The translations under genes and the position numbers were made by a program. From the NCBI GenBank assembly GCA_018389105.1, contig JACATO010002127.1:806001-870000 (forward strand): DNA of 64,000 bases, read 5' to 3'. The notes beneath the pieces are model-generated. The model worked only from the letters and a program-made list of their open reading frames with translations, was not told where the DNA came from and ran no database searches. Within the stretch, counting starts at the first letter, position 1, and each line of letters opens with the position of its first letter. Positions 51,901 through 64,000 of the stretch are shown one piece after another. This DNA is from Nautilus pompilius (lineage: Eukaryota > Mollusca > Cephalopoda > Nautilida > Nautilidae).

Positions 51901-54394
51901 TGTTGACCTGATTGCATAACAGATTAAGAGGTTTCTCGAGAGATTAGGAACTAGCAGGTTATGGATCTGATAGTAGCTCTTGCCATTGAGAAAATAGTTT
52001 CGAATAACAACAAATTTTAACTTTACACCAAAACATCTCTTCTAAGAATTCGTAGTTACGATGACAGCAAAGAATCGGTAAATCAGTTTTAAAACAAACT
52101 TTCTATTAAATGGTCGTATTTATCTTATTTTCCAAACTGTAATTCGTATTCTAAATCTTAATACTTAATAATTTTCCAAATATTTAATTGCTTTAAATAC
52201 ATTTTTGGTCTTCTAAGGTTACCAAATTCCATGAGTTGTGCGAAGACAGTAACTTAATGCTGCGACTGAGCGGAACAGCGGTGAATTTCGATATGAACAT
52301 GAACTTAAGTTTAGCACCCCAGGGTCTAGTTGCCAGTGATGCAGTTGGGTTGTCAAATAACCTCTCTATAACAGAAATTTAGGATGCAACAGCTACACGA
52401 TGTATTGATATCAGATATAAAATAAAATGTTGACTACAAACTTTTTGTTTAAAAATTCCGCCTGTTTTAAGTAGATTATTTCTTCACTGCTCTAATCACT
52501 GAAGAAATATGCAGCATTTCAAATAAATCCATAATATTTAAATGTTGTCAAAAACAGTAGAGAATAAGCAAATATTTTTTCCAGCGGATTTTGGTAACAG
52601 TTAAAAATCTTTTATTTGAATGATTCATTTATTCATAAGTTGGCAATTCGAAAGGTGTAGCGCTTTACTGCTTACAAACCAAAATAGATGAAATACGACA
52701 CTGGCTGAATCACACAACGGATTTTTTATGAAATAAGGTAAATCAAACCAAAGTCGTTCTACTTCGTTTACTCTTAAACCAAATGTCTGACATTTAAATG
52801 AACAAAATCTAAGGAATTTAGATATATGGACAGAATATCAAAAGTAAGCTTAATAAGAAAATAATTTAAGATTTTTTTTTACGTTTGCATATACATCTGC
52901 AGTTGTTTCGAAAATATTGACTGATAGTTTTATTTGATTTTTGTGACATCGTCGTCAGGGAATATTTACATATCCGGCTTTTCATAGGCAAAGGAAGACA
53001 AGTTCTTGTTCCATGTGCATATGGCTCTGGCAGTTCTTTGTATGATTCTTTGTTAGTCTTTTTATTTCAATTATGTTTTCATGACGTGTGGCTTCTCGAA
53101 GTCTAGCAAACTAATGCTAAAGTATTTACTTGTCAATAAAGCGAGCTAACGATTTCTATTTTAAATAGCTTTCTATCTAAAAAAAAATCTAGCTGAGTTA
53201 GGGTTTCGATATAAAGCCTAGACAGACAATATAATAAATTTAATTAATTTGAATTCTATGCACTAACAAACTTTTCAAGAAAGCGGCGTTTGTGTTCAGC
53301 GTGAAATTAATCGTTTGAAGCTAACTGTAAAGATTAATGTAGCGTAAAATCTGAAAAATCTTACTTTGTCTATAAAAGCGAATAAGTACTAATTGGATGT
53401 GCTAATCCATACTAACGATGTTAAATTGAAAGAATTTATCATGATACATGCCATACCTTCCATAACAAAAGCTGCCATAGTAAATTTCACTACGATAATT
53501 ATTGTATATCATACTATCAGTTTTAACTATACATGCATATATATACATAAACTAGAATATTTGGGTTATTTGACTAGAGTAATAAACAAAATATTAACAT
53601 TCCTTTAACGAATACAAAAAAGAAGTCACCATCATGGGTTAAAAATACTAATTTTCTTTCTCGCTTAAATAAGACAATTCTGGATAATACCAGAAGTGTA
53701 CAGAGTTTAAATACAATGCAAGTCAATTATGCTTATTCAACTTTATAATTATTTTAAAGATTGTAATCTATTTTATGTTATTGAATTCGCAGTTTTGATA
53801 AACTAGGATAGAGGGAAGTAATCCCATAATAACTGAAATAGTTACAATAATTAGTTAAGGTAATTAATTGCTGAATGATACATTAATTGGTTCCTTTTAA
53901 CTTAAACTCATTTCGTTGGATAAGAAAATCGATTAAAAGGTGCACTTCCTGATTCTTGTTATATGAAGGCATTTACTATTTTTATTGTTTACTGAAGCTG
54001 CAAGCAGCTACTTCCTGAATTAAAAACTTCTTAAACTTAATGATTAAGCAACCAAAAAAATTTCTTTAAATAAATAAAATTGTGGCTTCGGTGGCTTAAC
54101 GTTTAACACTAATGACGAGAACGCTTGACATTCATTATTGTTTTTCGTTAATTTCATTCTCAGTTATTTTCTTTTCGAATAGCCATTAATAAATTGTAGG
54201 TATTACTATGTTAAACATTGTATAAAAAAAGCGCTCAAAGACATGCAATTAAGCCCATTGTGTGCTCACATTGTGTATACGCTAAATTTATTGTACATGA
54301 AACTAAAAGTGAAATTCCAATATTAAAATCATTTCTGCTTGGTACTTAGTCCACATTAAGTCTGGGTTTATTTATACAAATTTATTACATACAG
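45936..54394. other. Intron 1, long segment without recognised genes
   Basis: Mostly AT-rich. Less AT-rich patches at 46600-46760, 47040-47400, 49880-50290 and 52250-52370 could be old repeats, but no termini or protein motifs were recognised. Contains the TC microsatellite at 48508-48537. Confidence 0.45.
48508..48537. repeat. (TC)n microsatellite
   Basis: An interrupted TC run of about 30 bp. Arg/Glu-rich - strand frames across it are artefacts. Confidence 0.9.
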
Positions 54395-54426
54395 GCGCGC
54401 GCGCGTGCACGCACACACACACACAC
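54395..54426. repeat. (GC)n(AC)n alternating tract, possible Z-DNA former
   Basis: Thirty-two bases of strict purine-pyrimidine alternation: a GCGCGC run, then GTGCACGC, then ACACAC. It is the only long CG-alternating run in a very AT-rich intron. Confidence 0.9.
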
Positions 54427-55767
54427 TTAGCAAAAGCAAATAGACAAACTAAAAGAAATCATTCCGCCCAGGTAACAAGCGCATGGATGGAAGCAATGGT
54501 ATAGACTCAGCCTACAGACAGCCATGTCAAAAATAGGAGTTTTACGGCAACTAGTAAATTTGAAAGTGGTGCATATAAATGGGACACTGGGCGCTTGTTT
54601 TGGTCAGTGGAAGGGAAATTCTAAGGCACTGGATATTTCAATGTCGACAGCTAACAGAAATATCTTTTACAACAGTAAAATAAGTTAAAATTACGTCGGT
54701 TGAAAGTCTGGTTTCCACTAATAAAATTTTGGTAGCTGATATTTTGCTAAAATAACAATTTCCAAAGACTAGCCTCTACAAGAATCTATAGCAGACACTA
54801 AAAACTAGATATACAAGCAATTTTACTTTATATAGTAGATTTTGCATTTTAATTGAATCTATTTAATTACAGTTTCTTAGACATAATTTGCAGAGGTCCT
54901 GACTGTGTATTATTTATTTTAGGTGACTTTTAAAGATATGTATTCTTTATAGCACCTACTAAGCTTGTAGAACAAACAGATCACCCTGGTTAATATTTAC
55001 CAAATCAATACACTTAATGACGGCGGCGGAGCAATAAAATATTTTATTTTGTGCATTCAGATAACATAAATTCACTCTGTAGTCTAAACCGTCACGTATT
55101 ATGTAAATTAAACCAAACTTGGCAGCTCGGACAGGGTTGAACTTTCTCCCCACAAAAATCAATTCCCGCTGCTATCGAATCCAGCAAAGCCTTTTCTTTC
55201 GGTTTACTCGTTTTCATTTTCTGTATCGTGAATGAAAACCTAAAGAGCTAAGGACACACTTTTCTTATCTGTCCTCCTAAAAGCCTTGCTTATATCCGGA
55301 GAGAAAAGGTTCTGGATAGAAGTCGGTTCGCAAACTGGGCCATAGCAGAGCGACTGTGAACGAACGCTGAGATAAGCCGACTACTCCAGCTACGGGATTT
55401 TCTTACTTTCTTCTATGAGAAAATGGGAGATAAGGAAAAGGATTTGAAGTAATCTTAAGGAAATCAGTGCTTCGTTTGAAAATTCTACTAGGTTTCTTCA
55501 CCAGTCTTCATTTTTTTTTCCAGATGAGAAATTCTCTTACTTGAACTGTCTAGGTTATTAATAAATATTCTGTAGGTGAGGTCTCAATGACCAGACAACA
55601 ATACTTAAGTAAAAAAAGAGCAATATCCGAAAAACCCTACGCAGACGAGATGGTGCGGAAGAAATTAGAAACCGAACCTCTTAAATGTTCACTACCAGAA
55701 ACGATACTCGAGCCATCTGTAAACTATTTTTACTCTTACTTCTGTTTAATGCTCTTCACATTTTGAA
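54427..55767. other. Intron 1, distal segment
   Basis: No gene recognised. 54959-55162 has a 67-codon - strand frame inside a less AT-rich patch, and 55300-55400 also contains several CpGs. These may be old retroposon pieces or regulatory DNA. Confidence 0.4.
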
Positions 55768-55775
55768 AGGAAAAC
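55768..55775. other. Target-site duplication, left copy
   Basis: AGGAAAAC, identical to 56077-56084 on the other side of the MITE. Eight bases is the hAT target length. Confidence 0.9.
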
Positions 55776-56076
55776 CAGTGGCGAGGCTACAGGGGGGGTA
55801 GGGGGCGACCCCCCCCCCCTGGTCGGATTTTGGTACCGTCGGTCGGAAATTTACATGTTGGAAAAAAAATGTTCTTCACTAGCGCTATTATTTCACAACT
55901 ATCACATCATTGAATTAATTCACCTGCATCAAAATTTGTCCCCATTATAATGGTCCCCTATAATGCTATTATGTACAGTACATTTTTTTTCCAACATGTA
56001 AATTTCCGACCGACGGTACCAAAATCCGACCAGGGGGGGCGACCGCCCCCCTGCCCCCCCTGTAGCCTCGCCACTG
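55776..56076. mobile_element. hAT-type MITE (fold-back element)
   Basis: A 301-bp element with no coding capacity. Two arms of about 97 bp (55776-55872 and 55980-56076) are nearly perfect inverted copies, both starting CAGTGGCGAGGCTACAGG, the CAGTGG-type terminus usual for hAT elements. Differences are confined to the G/C homopolymer zone. A perfect 8-bp duplication AGGAAAAC flanks it. The near-identity of the arms and the intact duplication indicate a young insertion. It would need a hAT transposase in trans. It ends 110 bp before exon 2 of the receptor gene. Confidence 0.95.
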
Positions 56077-56084
56077 AGGAAAAC
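56077..56084. other. Target-site duplication, right copy
   Basis: AGGAAAAC, the partner of 55768-55775. Confidence 0.9.
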
Positions 56085-56185
56085 CATTGTCACACTGCCG
56101 ACTTATTTCTGTTATCAAATTCGTATAACGAGCAAAATATAAATTGTTTTGCTTTTTTTTTCTTTTTAAACTTTTTTGTTTTTAG

Positions 56186-56343
56186 TTTCAGAAAAAGAAA
56201 AATGGCGATCTGAGATGACCGACGAACAGCGGCTTCTACAAAAGCTGATGATAAACTATGACAGTTCGGTTCGACCCGTGATTCGTGCTTCACATGCCGT
56301 GCTTATAAAACTCGGAATTACCCTCACTCAGATAATGGATATT
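56186..56343 (+). CDS. nAChR subunit, exon 2 (start of ligand-binding domain), partial gene
   Basis: Encodes residues 29-81 when joined to exon 1. MTDEQRLLQKLM is the N-terminal helix. NYDSSVRPV and then IKLGITLTQIMDI form the first beta strand, among the most recognisable blocks of Cys-loop nicotinic receptor subunits. The exon ends in phase 0 right after QIMDI, at donor GTAAGTA (56344), where nAChR genes usually have their exon 2/3 boundary, just before the DEKNQ block. The acceptor follows a long T/C tract. Two AGs in tandem (56184-56185 and 56190-56191) allow a 158- or 152-nt exon, both in frame, adding or dropping Val-Ser at the mature N-terminus. The rest of the receptor (Cys-loop, Cys-Cys pair, M1-M4) lies outside the window, so alpha or non-alpha type cannot be told. 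The reading resembles heteromeric subunits more than alpha7. Confidence 0.92.
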
Positions 56344-59300
56344 GTAAGTAAAATAAATCTAAATTTTGCCATATGGTCACCATCTTCCTGCTGCAATACA
56401 CTACAAAATTGTCAAACTTTATTTTAAATCTTGCCTCGCATGAAATTATGAAAAATTTGCATACATTTAAGCCTAAAACAGAATTTGTTCATTGTATAGC
56501 AGGGTTCTTTCTTTATAATGATTAATGACTTTCATTTCGAGATGTTTAAACAAATATTTATTGCTTTTAATTTCTCTTGAAAAAGCGTGGAACGTGCATG
56601 AGCAAGGATTAATATAAAATCGTTAGTATAAATTATGTCAGATTTTATTCGCTGAGCCCATCCCGCCAGCCAGACGTTTTCGCTGGAGATCACCGGCTTA
56701 GCTTGATGCTCATCCTCATCAACATCTTGAACATCTCTAGTTAAATTCGTACTATATCTGTGCGAATGGCTTTGTCGTTAAACACAGAAATATGATTAAA
56801 AGCGCATTTTCGCCTATGCCACTTTTGCGATTTTGTAAACATCCGCTTTAATTTTTCATTATTGGTTATTTAATTTTAAGCGCTTTCCACTACGCTACAA
56901 CCTTGAACTCCAGCCTCTTACCGATGATAGATACCCTATTTGTTTCGTCTCTTGTTGATTGTGCGGATTTGATTGCAAATGTTTTGCTTGGTGCCTAACT
57001 TTAAAATTTACGATGATACCCAGGGGAGATATTGGTATCGACCTGCATTTACTGAAAATATTCAATTCCGTTTAAAGACCATTCAGCAGCTTTTAAAATG
57101 CCACTTAGCTAACTTGGTATTAGCTGAGACCAAAATAGCTTCATCTTTTGGAGTGACACTCGACTTAACATTTACCACTTAAAGACAAAGTTCATTTCTT
57201 CCTTGTTTTTAGCGGATACCAAAAGGAACCAAGATTGCACTGTTATCACTACGCGGTAATCATATAACATTAACTATACAAGATAGTACATTCCATAAAA
57301 CGTGGTCTTTTAGTATCCTTGTGTAATATGAAAAAGATTACTTTTCCAAAGTACCAAAAAATATTCTTTTTTAATCTAAAACTTAATAAGATACCATACG
57401 ATTTTAATTTTAACTTCGACGTCTTCAAATTTATTTTCGGGTAGTGGGATTATTGCCACTCTAAATGAAAAATTCCTTCTTTCTCTAAAAATCCAGCTTC
57501 CTTAAAAATGACAATGGACTGATTTCTTTTGCTTCTATCGGAAATCTCTGTTTTCTAAATGATTAAATTTAGCCTTGATGTTTAGTTATTCAATTTACAA
57601 TTTTTTTTGAGTAATTTATGAGTAAGAATAATATGCCACAGTTAAAATTATTCTGTTTTGAAAACTAAAGATCTAATTAAGACAGTCCTTCGTACAAATC
57701 AATAATTGTCCATTAATTCTTAACTAACAAACTGCTTCATCAATGATGCACCCGCCCATTTTCATTCTCTGCCATTTTTTTTTTGCCTTCTTTTGTCTCG
57801 CCTGCTAATCTTGATTTTCCGCTTCTCCTGCTGATTTAATTTAATTCGAAATAACTTAGCTCATGTAAGAAAAAAAAGATTTTATTTCAACTGAATGTTG
57901 GCCAAACGCGACGAATTTTAGCCATCTATCATGTACTGCCAAATGCCATCTGCTTTACAAAATTAGATTTGAGTCTCATTTATTTACTTCAGCTGCATCT
58001 TTTACAGTCAGATTTTAACGAGTCGGCACAGACGTTTATCGCCTCTTTACTCGATAGTTTTCAACATTTGTCATATAGCATTGGTTTTCTTTCGTTTGTC
58101 TAGTATATGATCTTTTATTTTATTGAAAACATTCGTCGTTGGCCCAACCTTATAAAAAGAAACTAAAAAGAAAAAAAACAAACCCTGCTGATTAAACTCT
58201 AGTATAGCCATCTGTATGTGGAAAATGTTGTCATTCGTCAAAGCCCCAGGAGTATGTCCTTCCATTTCAACACTATAGAGTATATTCAATAGTATGTTCT
58301 GCCCTATATCTAACATCCTTTTAATTACGGCTGTGAATTTTAAAACAATGTTCCACTGATTAACATCGCATTATTCACATTATTTATGGTCTTTTTAACA
58401 TATCTAAAGGTTTTTCTCTGACAATTGACAGATAAATGCCACCAAATGGTCTACGCTGCTCGTTGTTTCACGAGAATTCTTTCAGTAAAATCGACCACTC
58501 ACCTATTTTCTTCAATCTATTTTCATGTGCCACCTCGTCTGTTTGGCAAACTTTCTGGTGGATCATTAATTCACCGTGGAACGGGAGCAATAACAGGGTA
58601 TACTCTCTTTTATCTAGCACATTTACCTACTCTGATTTGGCTGCCAAAAAAACTGAAATAATTTTTAGATAATGAAACAAAGATTGATATTCAAGTAGTG
58701 AAGTTTACCCCACGTAAGCGATTCTGTCAGGAGATGATTTTCTTATCAAAACGAGTTTTGTTAATGGCACTATCACTAATATGCCGTTAGAAGTTCAGTT
58801 TTCTCGACAATATATTTCCAATGATCTTTCAGCTGTTTTCAGTATCATACACGCTCCTTACCGACGAAAAGTCTTTAAAACATTTTTTTTTACCAGCGTA
58901 TTGAGAACGCAATTTCTTTAGTTTTCTTCTTGAACCTAGTACTTAAACTGAAAAAAAAATGTGCATTGATTTCTTCTAAAGTGAATTGGCAAGAAATTCT
59001 TGTAATAATTGAAAGTCATTAAAAATGGCAGGAGTGGTTTTCAATAGATATTATTACTTGAACCTTGAATCCATGTTCACTTGATCAAGTATTGCTTATT
59101 TGTAAAGGAAAATTAATGACCATCTGACACAGACTAAGTTCATCGAAAGTGTTCATTTATTTCGTGCCATAATAAATCAGTGATACATTAAGTTTCATAT
59201 TTATCATGATACTCATCTAATTAAATACATTGTGATTTACTTGCATGTAATATTCTAGATTTACCATTAATTCTAATAATGACAGATTCATTGTATTCTT

Positions 59301-61259
59301 TTATCTTTGCAAACCCTCTTTTGTGTGTATGATTTTTTAATGCATGAACATTGAAAGCAAAAAGTTGCCGAAGGCTAGGAAATCTTGGGATTACTTTTAT
59401 GTGTTTGATCTTCAATCGGTGATAAGTTAGAACAGCGATAATTGTCTGACGTTGTGTATATTAAACAATCCGAAAAGAATGCGAAAACCCATCTCAGAAC
59501 TACCAGAAGGCTCTTCTTCTATTAACGCAAGGAAAGGAAGTTCTGTCTTGTTGGATATCAAAACACCACTCAAACAAAAGCAAACAATTATTTATTTTTT
59601 AAAGTGAAAGAAAATGAAAAGAGAACCAAAAGGCGAATCATCGCCAAGAGATTATTATCAAAAGAATAAGAGAAAAAAGAACAGTGTCATTGACTTACAG
59701 TCAACCTGAGCGGTATAAATCACAGAATATTTTAGTTTAAATCATCATTAGCACAGGGGAAAAGATATTCTTTAATATCTAATTTTTACCAGTTTTTTCT
59801 ATATGGTATTTAGCGTCAAAGGTAGTAAATTTGTAGGTTGTAAATACGATATCTTAGATTTTAAGCTAATAATTAAGCAACGAACAGAAGATTGTTTGGG
59901 CCAATGTAGAGAGAAAATTAGAGAAATAACGAACAAAATTTTTTGGAAAAGAATTTCTGTTTGATTTTTAACCGCATATGCAATGTTCTGTTGAAACCTT
60001 TAGCAGTTATTTAGCTTCAAGCATCGACTCAACGGATTTTTTAAAAATGTTGTAAAAACCTGAAAACTAATCTGTTTCTGTGTGCTGTAGCTTTCGGTTT
60101 TTTGTTTTAAAACTCGCAGAAACACCAATATGTCATTAACTTTCTTCACCCTGAGAGATATTTGTGCTGGAAATAGAACAAGATAAGATTCCGGAAAATG
60201 CTGTTTTTTTCTAAAGAAAAGAAAAAAAATTATTAGGAAACCGCTACGCGTTTGTCTAACTTTTTACATTTTGGAGGCTTTGTAATTTATCTTTTAAAAT
60301 GGTCACTTCGCAATAACTTTTCAGATTTATAGGCAAACGAACTAATTTACTTTCCCTTAGTGACTGGAATATTATTTAGTTTTGAGTATCAGTTAATAGA
60401 GAAATTGGAGTAGAAATAAACAGGGGAAAAAATTTATTTCAATGTATAAAAGAAAACGTATGGTTATTATTGGGAATTGAATATATCAGCAGGAGGACGT
60501 AGACGATACATTACGTTAAGTTTAACATACTTATAAATATTGTTTATTAGCAGGAATCATTACTAAAAATAAATTTATTGTAGCAACGTTTTAAAAATTG
60601 ACGCATCCACTTATTTCACAAAGTAGGCCGAGACCCGAGGGAGCTTCTTTGGCTGTGTTACTTTTATCATGGAGTTGGAACGCAGCTAACAGCGGTTGGT
60701 TTCAATTATTTCTGTTTGCTCAAACTTCTCAGTCGGCGTCGAGGTACAGAAATCAATGGAAGTGAATGTCCGCCATAAGTCGATCAGTAAATTGAATCCT
60801 CCATTGACTGGAAAGCTATTAAGATTCCTGCTCATCATTGCTAATTCTGGGTTTGTCTGCCTTAATGGTGATATACACAATCAGCAACTAATGGTATTAT
60901 ATTTAAATATCTTGTTTTTATACTGACAAAGAGTATAAATGAATGAGTAAAATAAAACAGGTTTATTTTGAATTTGAAATTTAAAAATTTTCTCCTACTA
61001 AGGCCACAAGAATTACAATATATATATAGGGAAAAAATGAAATAATTTATACCAACAACTGTTTATTTACAGTTATGTTACTAAAATGTTTGTCTAAAAA
61101 AAGCAAAATCTGCGCAATAGTTGGAAACAAAAATCCAGGAGAGGCATCTTATTAGCAGAATGGGAAAGAAAGGCGCCGAGAATGAAATAGGCAACAAATA
61201 GTTTGTAGATAATATAACGAACGAGGAAGAAACGTTGTTTGTAGCTACATATATAAGAT
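56344..61259 (+). other. Intron 2 (start), no genes recognised
   Basis: AT-rich after the donor at 56344. I looked for exon 3 (a short DEKNQ..W-type exon) and did not find it. Frames of 64-81 codons here match nothing. Confidence 0.5.
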
Positions 61260-61785
61260 CGGAGAGACGCCATTTGCTACTATGTCAACCATATTTAGAA
61301 GCAGAACAACGATTTCAACTACAAGATCTGCTTCAGACCCTAGAAACCGCCGGCCATCTAACAGGATGTGGAATCCTGGCAGAAAGCAGATGTCTGCATA
61401 ATTTATAGTATCCTCACTATATGTATTCTTTGGTGTGTGATAAGAAATTAATAACTATAATGTCAAAATCAGCTGGTGGAAACACACTAAAGCAAATCGT
61501 AGAACGGGAGGACATCTTCATTAGCTTCGATACCTGTGAACAGAACACTTCATTACAACAGGCCAGACAGCATCATTCGAGACAAAAAAGTAAAGAACCT
61601 CAGACAACTAAATGTTGCATCTACTAATGTCACTAACACCTATGAGAAATCAAAGGAAAGATTGGAAACTATGGTCCATTAAACTGACAACCTTCAGAAA
61701 ACGCAAATTCAAATCATTATTGGCACAACTATTAATAGTTTAGTCAGCATTTACCAAAACAGTGGTTGCAAAAACTTAATGTGAA
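61260..61785 (+). mobile_element. Decayed LINE 3' fragment
   Basis: The frame from 61343 reads LETAGHLTGCGILAES (His and Cys spaced as in the CCHC knuckle after LINE reverse transcriptases) and stops at 61406. From 61554 a second frame reads YNRPDSIIRDKK, then LRQLNVAS, then YEKSKERLETMV, with a stop at 61680, and continues in the same frame as KTQIQIIIGTTINSLV to TGA at 61782-61784. The order of zinc knuckle, RPD...D.K block, EK-rich helix and a hydrophobic IIIGT block follows the C-terminal region of LINE polyproteins with a restriction-like endonuclease or related domain. No reverse transcriptase core remains. Borders are approximate. Confidence 0.45.
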
Positions 61786-64000
61786 CATTAAACCTGGGCA
61801 CCCTTCAGATAGCAATAATCAGAGATGGCGTAACCATTACATCAGCATCCATAGCCACTTTCAATAAGTAAGAAAATAGTTAATCAGCTTTAGCCGAAAG
61901 ACTGACTGGAATTTGCTACCGGCTTTGTCGAGCATTTGTACAGTATTATTAATACTACTACTCTGCTATTACTAATGTTACTACAACACTAACAACAACA
62001 AATTCGATTAGCAGGATGGTAAAATGCACTGCGCTTAAAATTAATTAGATAATATAATGACACTCAAAGATCTGTAACTGAATAATACATTTTTATTAAA
62101 TATCAATTCAGTAACAGGGAGATATAACTAAATTAAATGGAGTTACAGTATAATACGCTTCTTTAGGAAAGACAAAAGATAATTCTAAAGAATAGCATGT
62201 ATACTTTGCAAGATAATATTGTACAATGATATAACATTTTGTTACTCGAAATGGCAGCAAAGTCAGGTGGTCGTCAGTCAAGACTGGATGTTGATTATTT
62301 CCACCGTTTTATCAAGCAAATGTTAAATAAGGTTTACAAGAAGTGTTTGCCGAATACAGCAGCTAGAACTATCTTCTCGTTCTTCTTTCTGTTGTTTTTT
62401 TTTTGCTTCCTCAACGTTTATATTTTAGCCAGAAAATCAATGTTATAAACAATATAGCGATACGAATTATGGGAATAAACTTCAATAAATAGACAAATAT
62501 TTCGTCGTCGTCACTAAAGTAGAGCACAAAATACAAAGATTAAAGTTACCAAAATCTTTGTGAAATCTATTGAACACATATTTTGGATTTAAATTACGTT
62601 GCAGTGCGAAAAACTTAAAAAAATATATATCTACCCTGTAACTCAAACAAAAGAAACTGATATTTACTGAATCATTTTCGTGTCGCTGTTGTATTTGACG
62701 TAATTACTTTGCCATTTGGTTATCGTGATTAGGACGACTTGAAATATTGTCTTAAGCATCAGTCAGAATGTTCTTCGAATAGCTTTGAATTCTATAAAAA
62801 TAAAACAATTAATTATTTATAGGATAAAGGCAAAATTAAGTCTTAATTCATTCAAAATCTAACGGATTTTAATTTTTGCGTGAAATCATAGTAACTGCTA
62901 TAAACTTCTCTGCTGTTTGTTTCTGAGCTGCTTAAAACTTCATCTTCATCAAGGATAACGAAAAATGGGCTTAGACTCGTCACGGTCGAGTTCTTAACCT
63001 GGGCGCACACTTAAAGATGTCTAAACATAATATTCGTAGGCTTAACAGCCTCCTTTTTACTATTGCGTAGGTCGTCTTTTTATGTGCGAAATGTACTCGC
63101 AAAAAGGATGCGAAGCTTTTCTAAACGATGGTAATCTAGGAGAACGTTGACTAGTGGCTTCTTCGACATGGTCATAGTTTAGTTAGCAATTCCTACTTAT
63201 AAACTGGATAAGGTTTAGTATTATAAAAGGTCCGTCTCTCGAACCTTCTGGTCTTCTCTGCTCAGCAGATGGCTTGGAGGGAGTAGACGTACAGCTTTGG
63301 ATGACAGTAAATCCAGTCCAACCGAATTAATATACTGAAGATACGTAAAAAGTTACTTATGCATAAATATGCGGTCATGAGTTCCATTGCGCTTGACAGG
63401 TTACAATTTTCGAAAACATTATTAATTAACCAAATATTAGGCCCGCCTGCAGGGCAAAGAGTTAATTTTTCACCCTTAGATGTGCTTTAAATAAAAATTC
63501 TCTCGACTTAGGACGAACTCCTCGGTCAAAAAACTTTTTCCAGACGGAGACAGCCACAGAAGCTCCACTGATGTAAAGAATCGATATTAAGCCGAGTAAG
63601 TGGCCAGGCTTTAGTTGTGTTCAACACCTGGCGAGGACGATGAGATCACGGAAAACCGTCTTTTCTCTTGATTGACTAAAATGGATTTTCTCTTACAACT
63701 CATAAAGACGTCATACAAAGAGTAAACTGGGGGCAAGCACTTGATAAATCGCACCTCTCCTGCACGAAGGAAGGAGTTAGGTGTTCGGCTACCTCTTTAG
63801 TCTCTTAAGTGTAGGATAAGCCTCACTCAGAAACAGCTAGGACAACCGAACGTGGAGCCGTTCTAGCTACGCTGCATACCTTTACATCAAAGGTAGCAAC
63901 CTTCAAGACTGAATCAATTCTTAAGCGCATCAAAACCAAAAAAGATCTGATAAATCAACCAGATTACGAAACATTGACAAACCAGCACACAAGCAGCTGT
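61786..64000. other. Intron 2 continued, no genes recognised
   Basis: AT-rich to about 62900, then less AT-rich (about 62930-63320 and 63480-63990). No motif, terminus or receptor exon was recognised in the GC-richer part. Confidence 0.45.

Noticed and set aside
54080-54140. tRNA-Lys-like A-box word GTGGCTTCGGTGG
   Set aside because: The A box is imperfect and no acceptable B box lies at the right distance. Too weak to call a SINE.
54959-55162. 67-codon - strand frame with even amino-acid use
   Set aside because: It looks protein-like, but I recognise no family and see no splice sites or transposon context. Not called.
62940-62985. GATAACGAAAAATGGGC as a possible nAChR exon 3 start
   Set aside because: No acceptor AG directly before it, and the frame stops at once after TGGGC. 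It does not continue as the family does.

Overview
This is AT-rich animal genomic DNA, most likely lophotrochozoan. A cephalopod or another mollusc is my best guess, but the window holds no species marker. The evidence is long non-coding DNA, many di- and trinucleotide microsatellites, spliceosomal introns, several eukaryotic transposon superfamilies and a tRNA-derived SINE.

Only one host protein-coding gene can be supported: the 5' part of a nicotinic acetylcholine receptor (nAChR, Cys-loop ligand-gated channel) subunit on the + strand. Exon 1 (6470-6554) encodes a signal peptide. Exon 2 (56186-56343) encodes the family-typical start of the ligand-binding domain. Both have good splice sites and their phases agree. 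The intron between them is about 49.6 kb and makes up most of the window. Exon 3 and beyond were not found and probably lie past 64000.

Layout: 1-5889 is 5' flanking DNA, with a 40-bp tandem duplication, one copy of a dispersed repeat and a long microsatellite. 5890-6469 is a GC-richer promoter/5'UTR candidate with short uORFs. 6555-56185 is intron 1. It contains a 2.1-kb DNA transposon with about 100-bp terminal inverted repeats and a broken, unfamiliar zinc-finger/transposase-like gene (11686-13810). It also contains a degenerate Tc1 element (29416-30953), a second copy of the dispersed repeat (32332-33401), a degenerate mariner (37250-38505), a tRNA-derived SINE (45540-45935) and a 301-bp hAT-type MITE with a perfect 8-bp target duplication, only 110 bp upstream of exon 2 (55776-56076). 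Several CpG-containing islands in the intron are candidate regulatory elements. 56344-64000 is the start of intron 2, with a decayed LINE 3' fragment near 61340-61790.

The most novel item is the 11686-13810 element: its termini, probable TA target duplication and coding capacity are all visible, but I cannot place its transposase in a named superfamily. All transposon genes seen here carry frame breaks, so none looks able to act by itself. The nAChR exons look intact.
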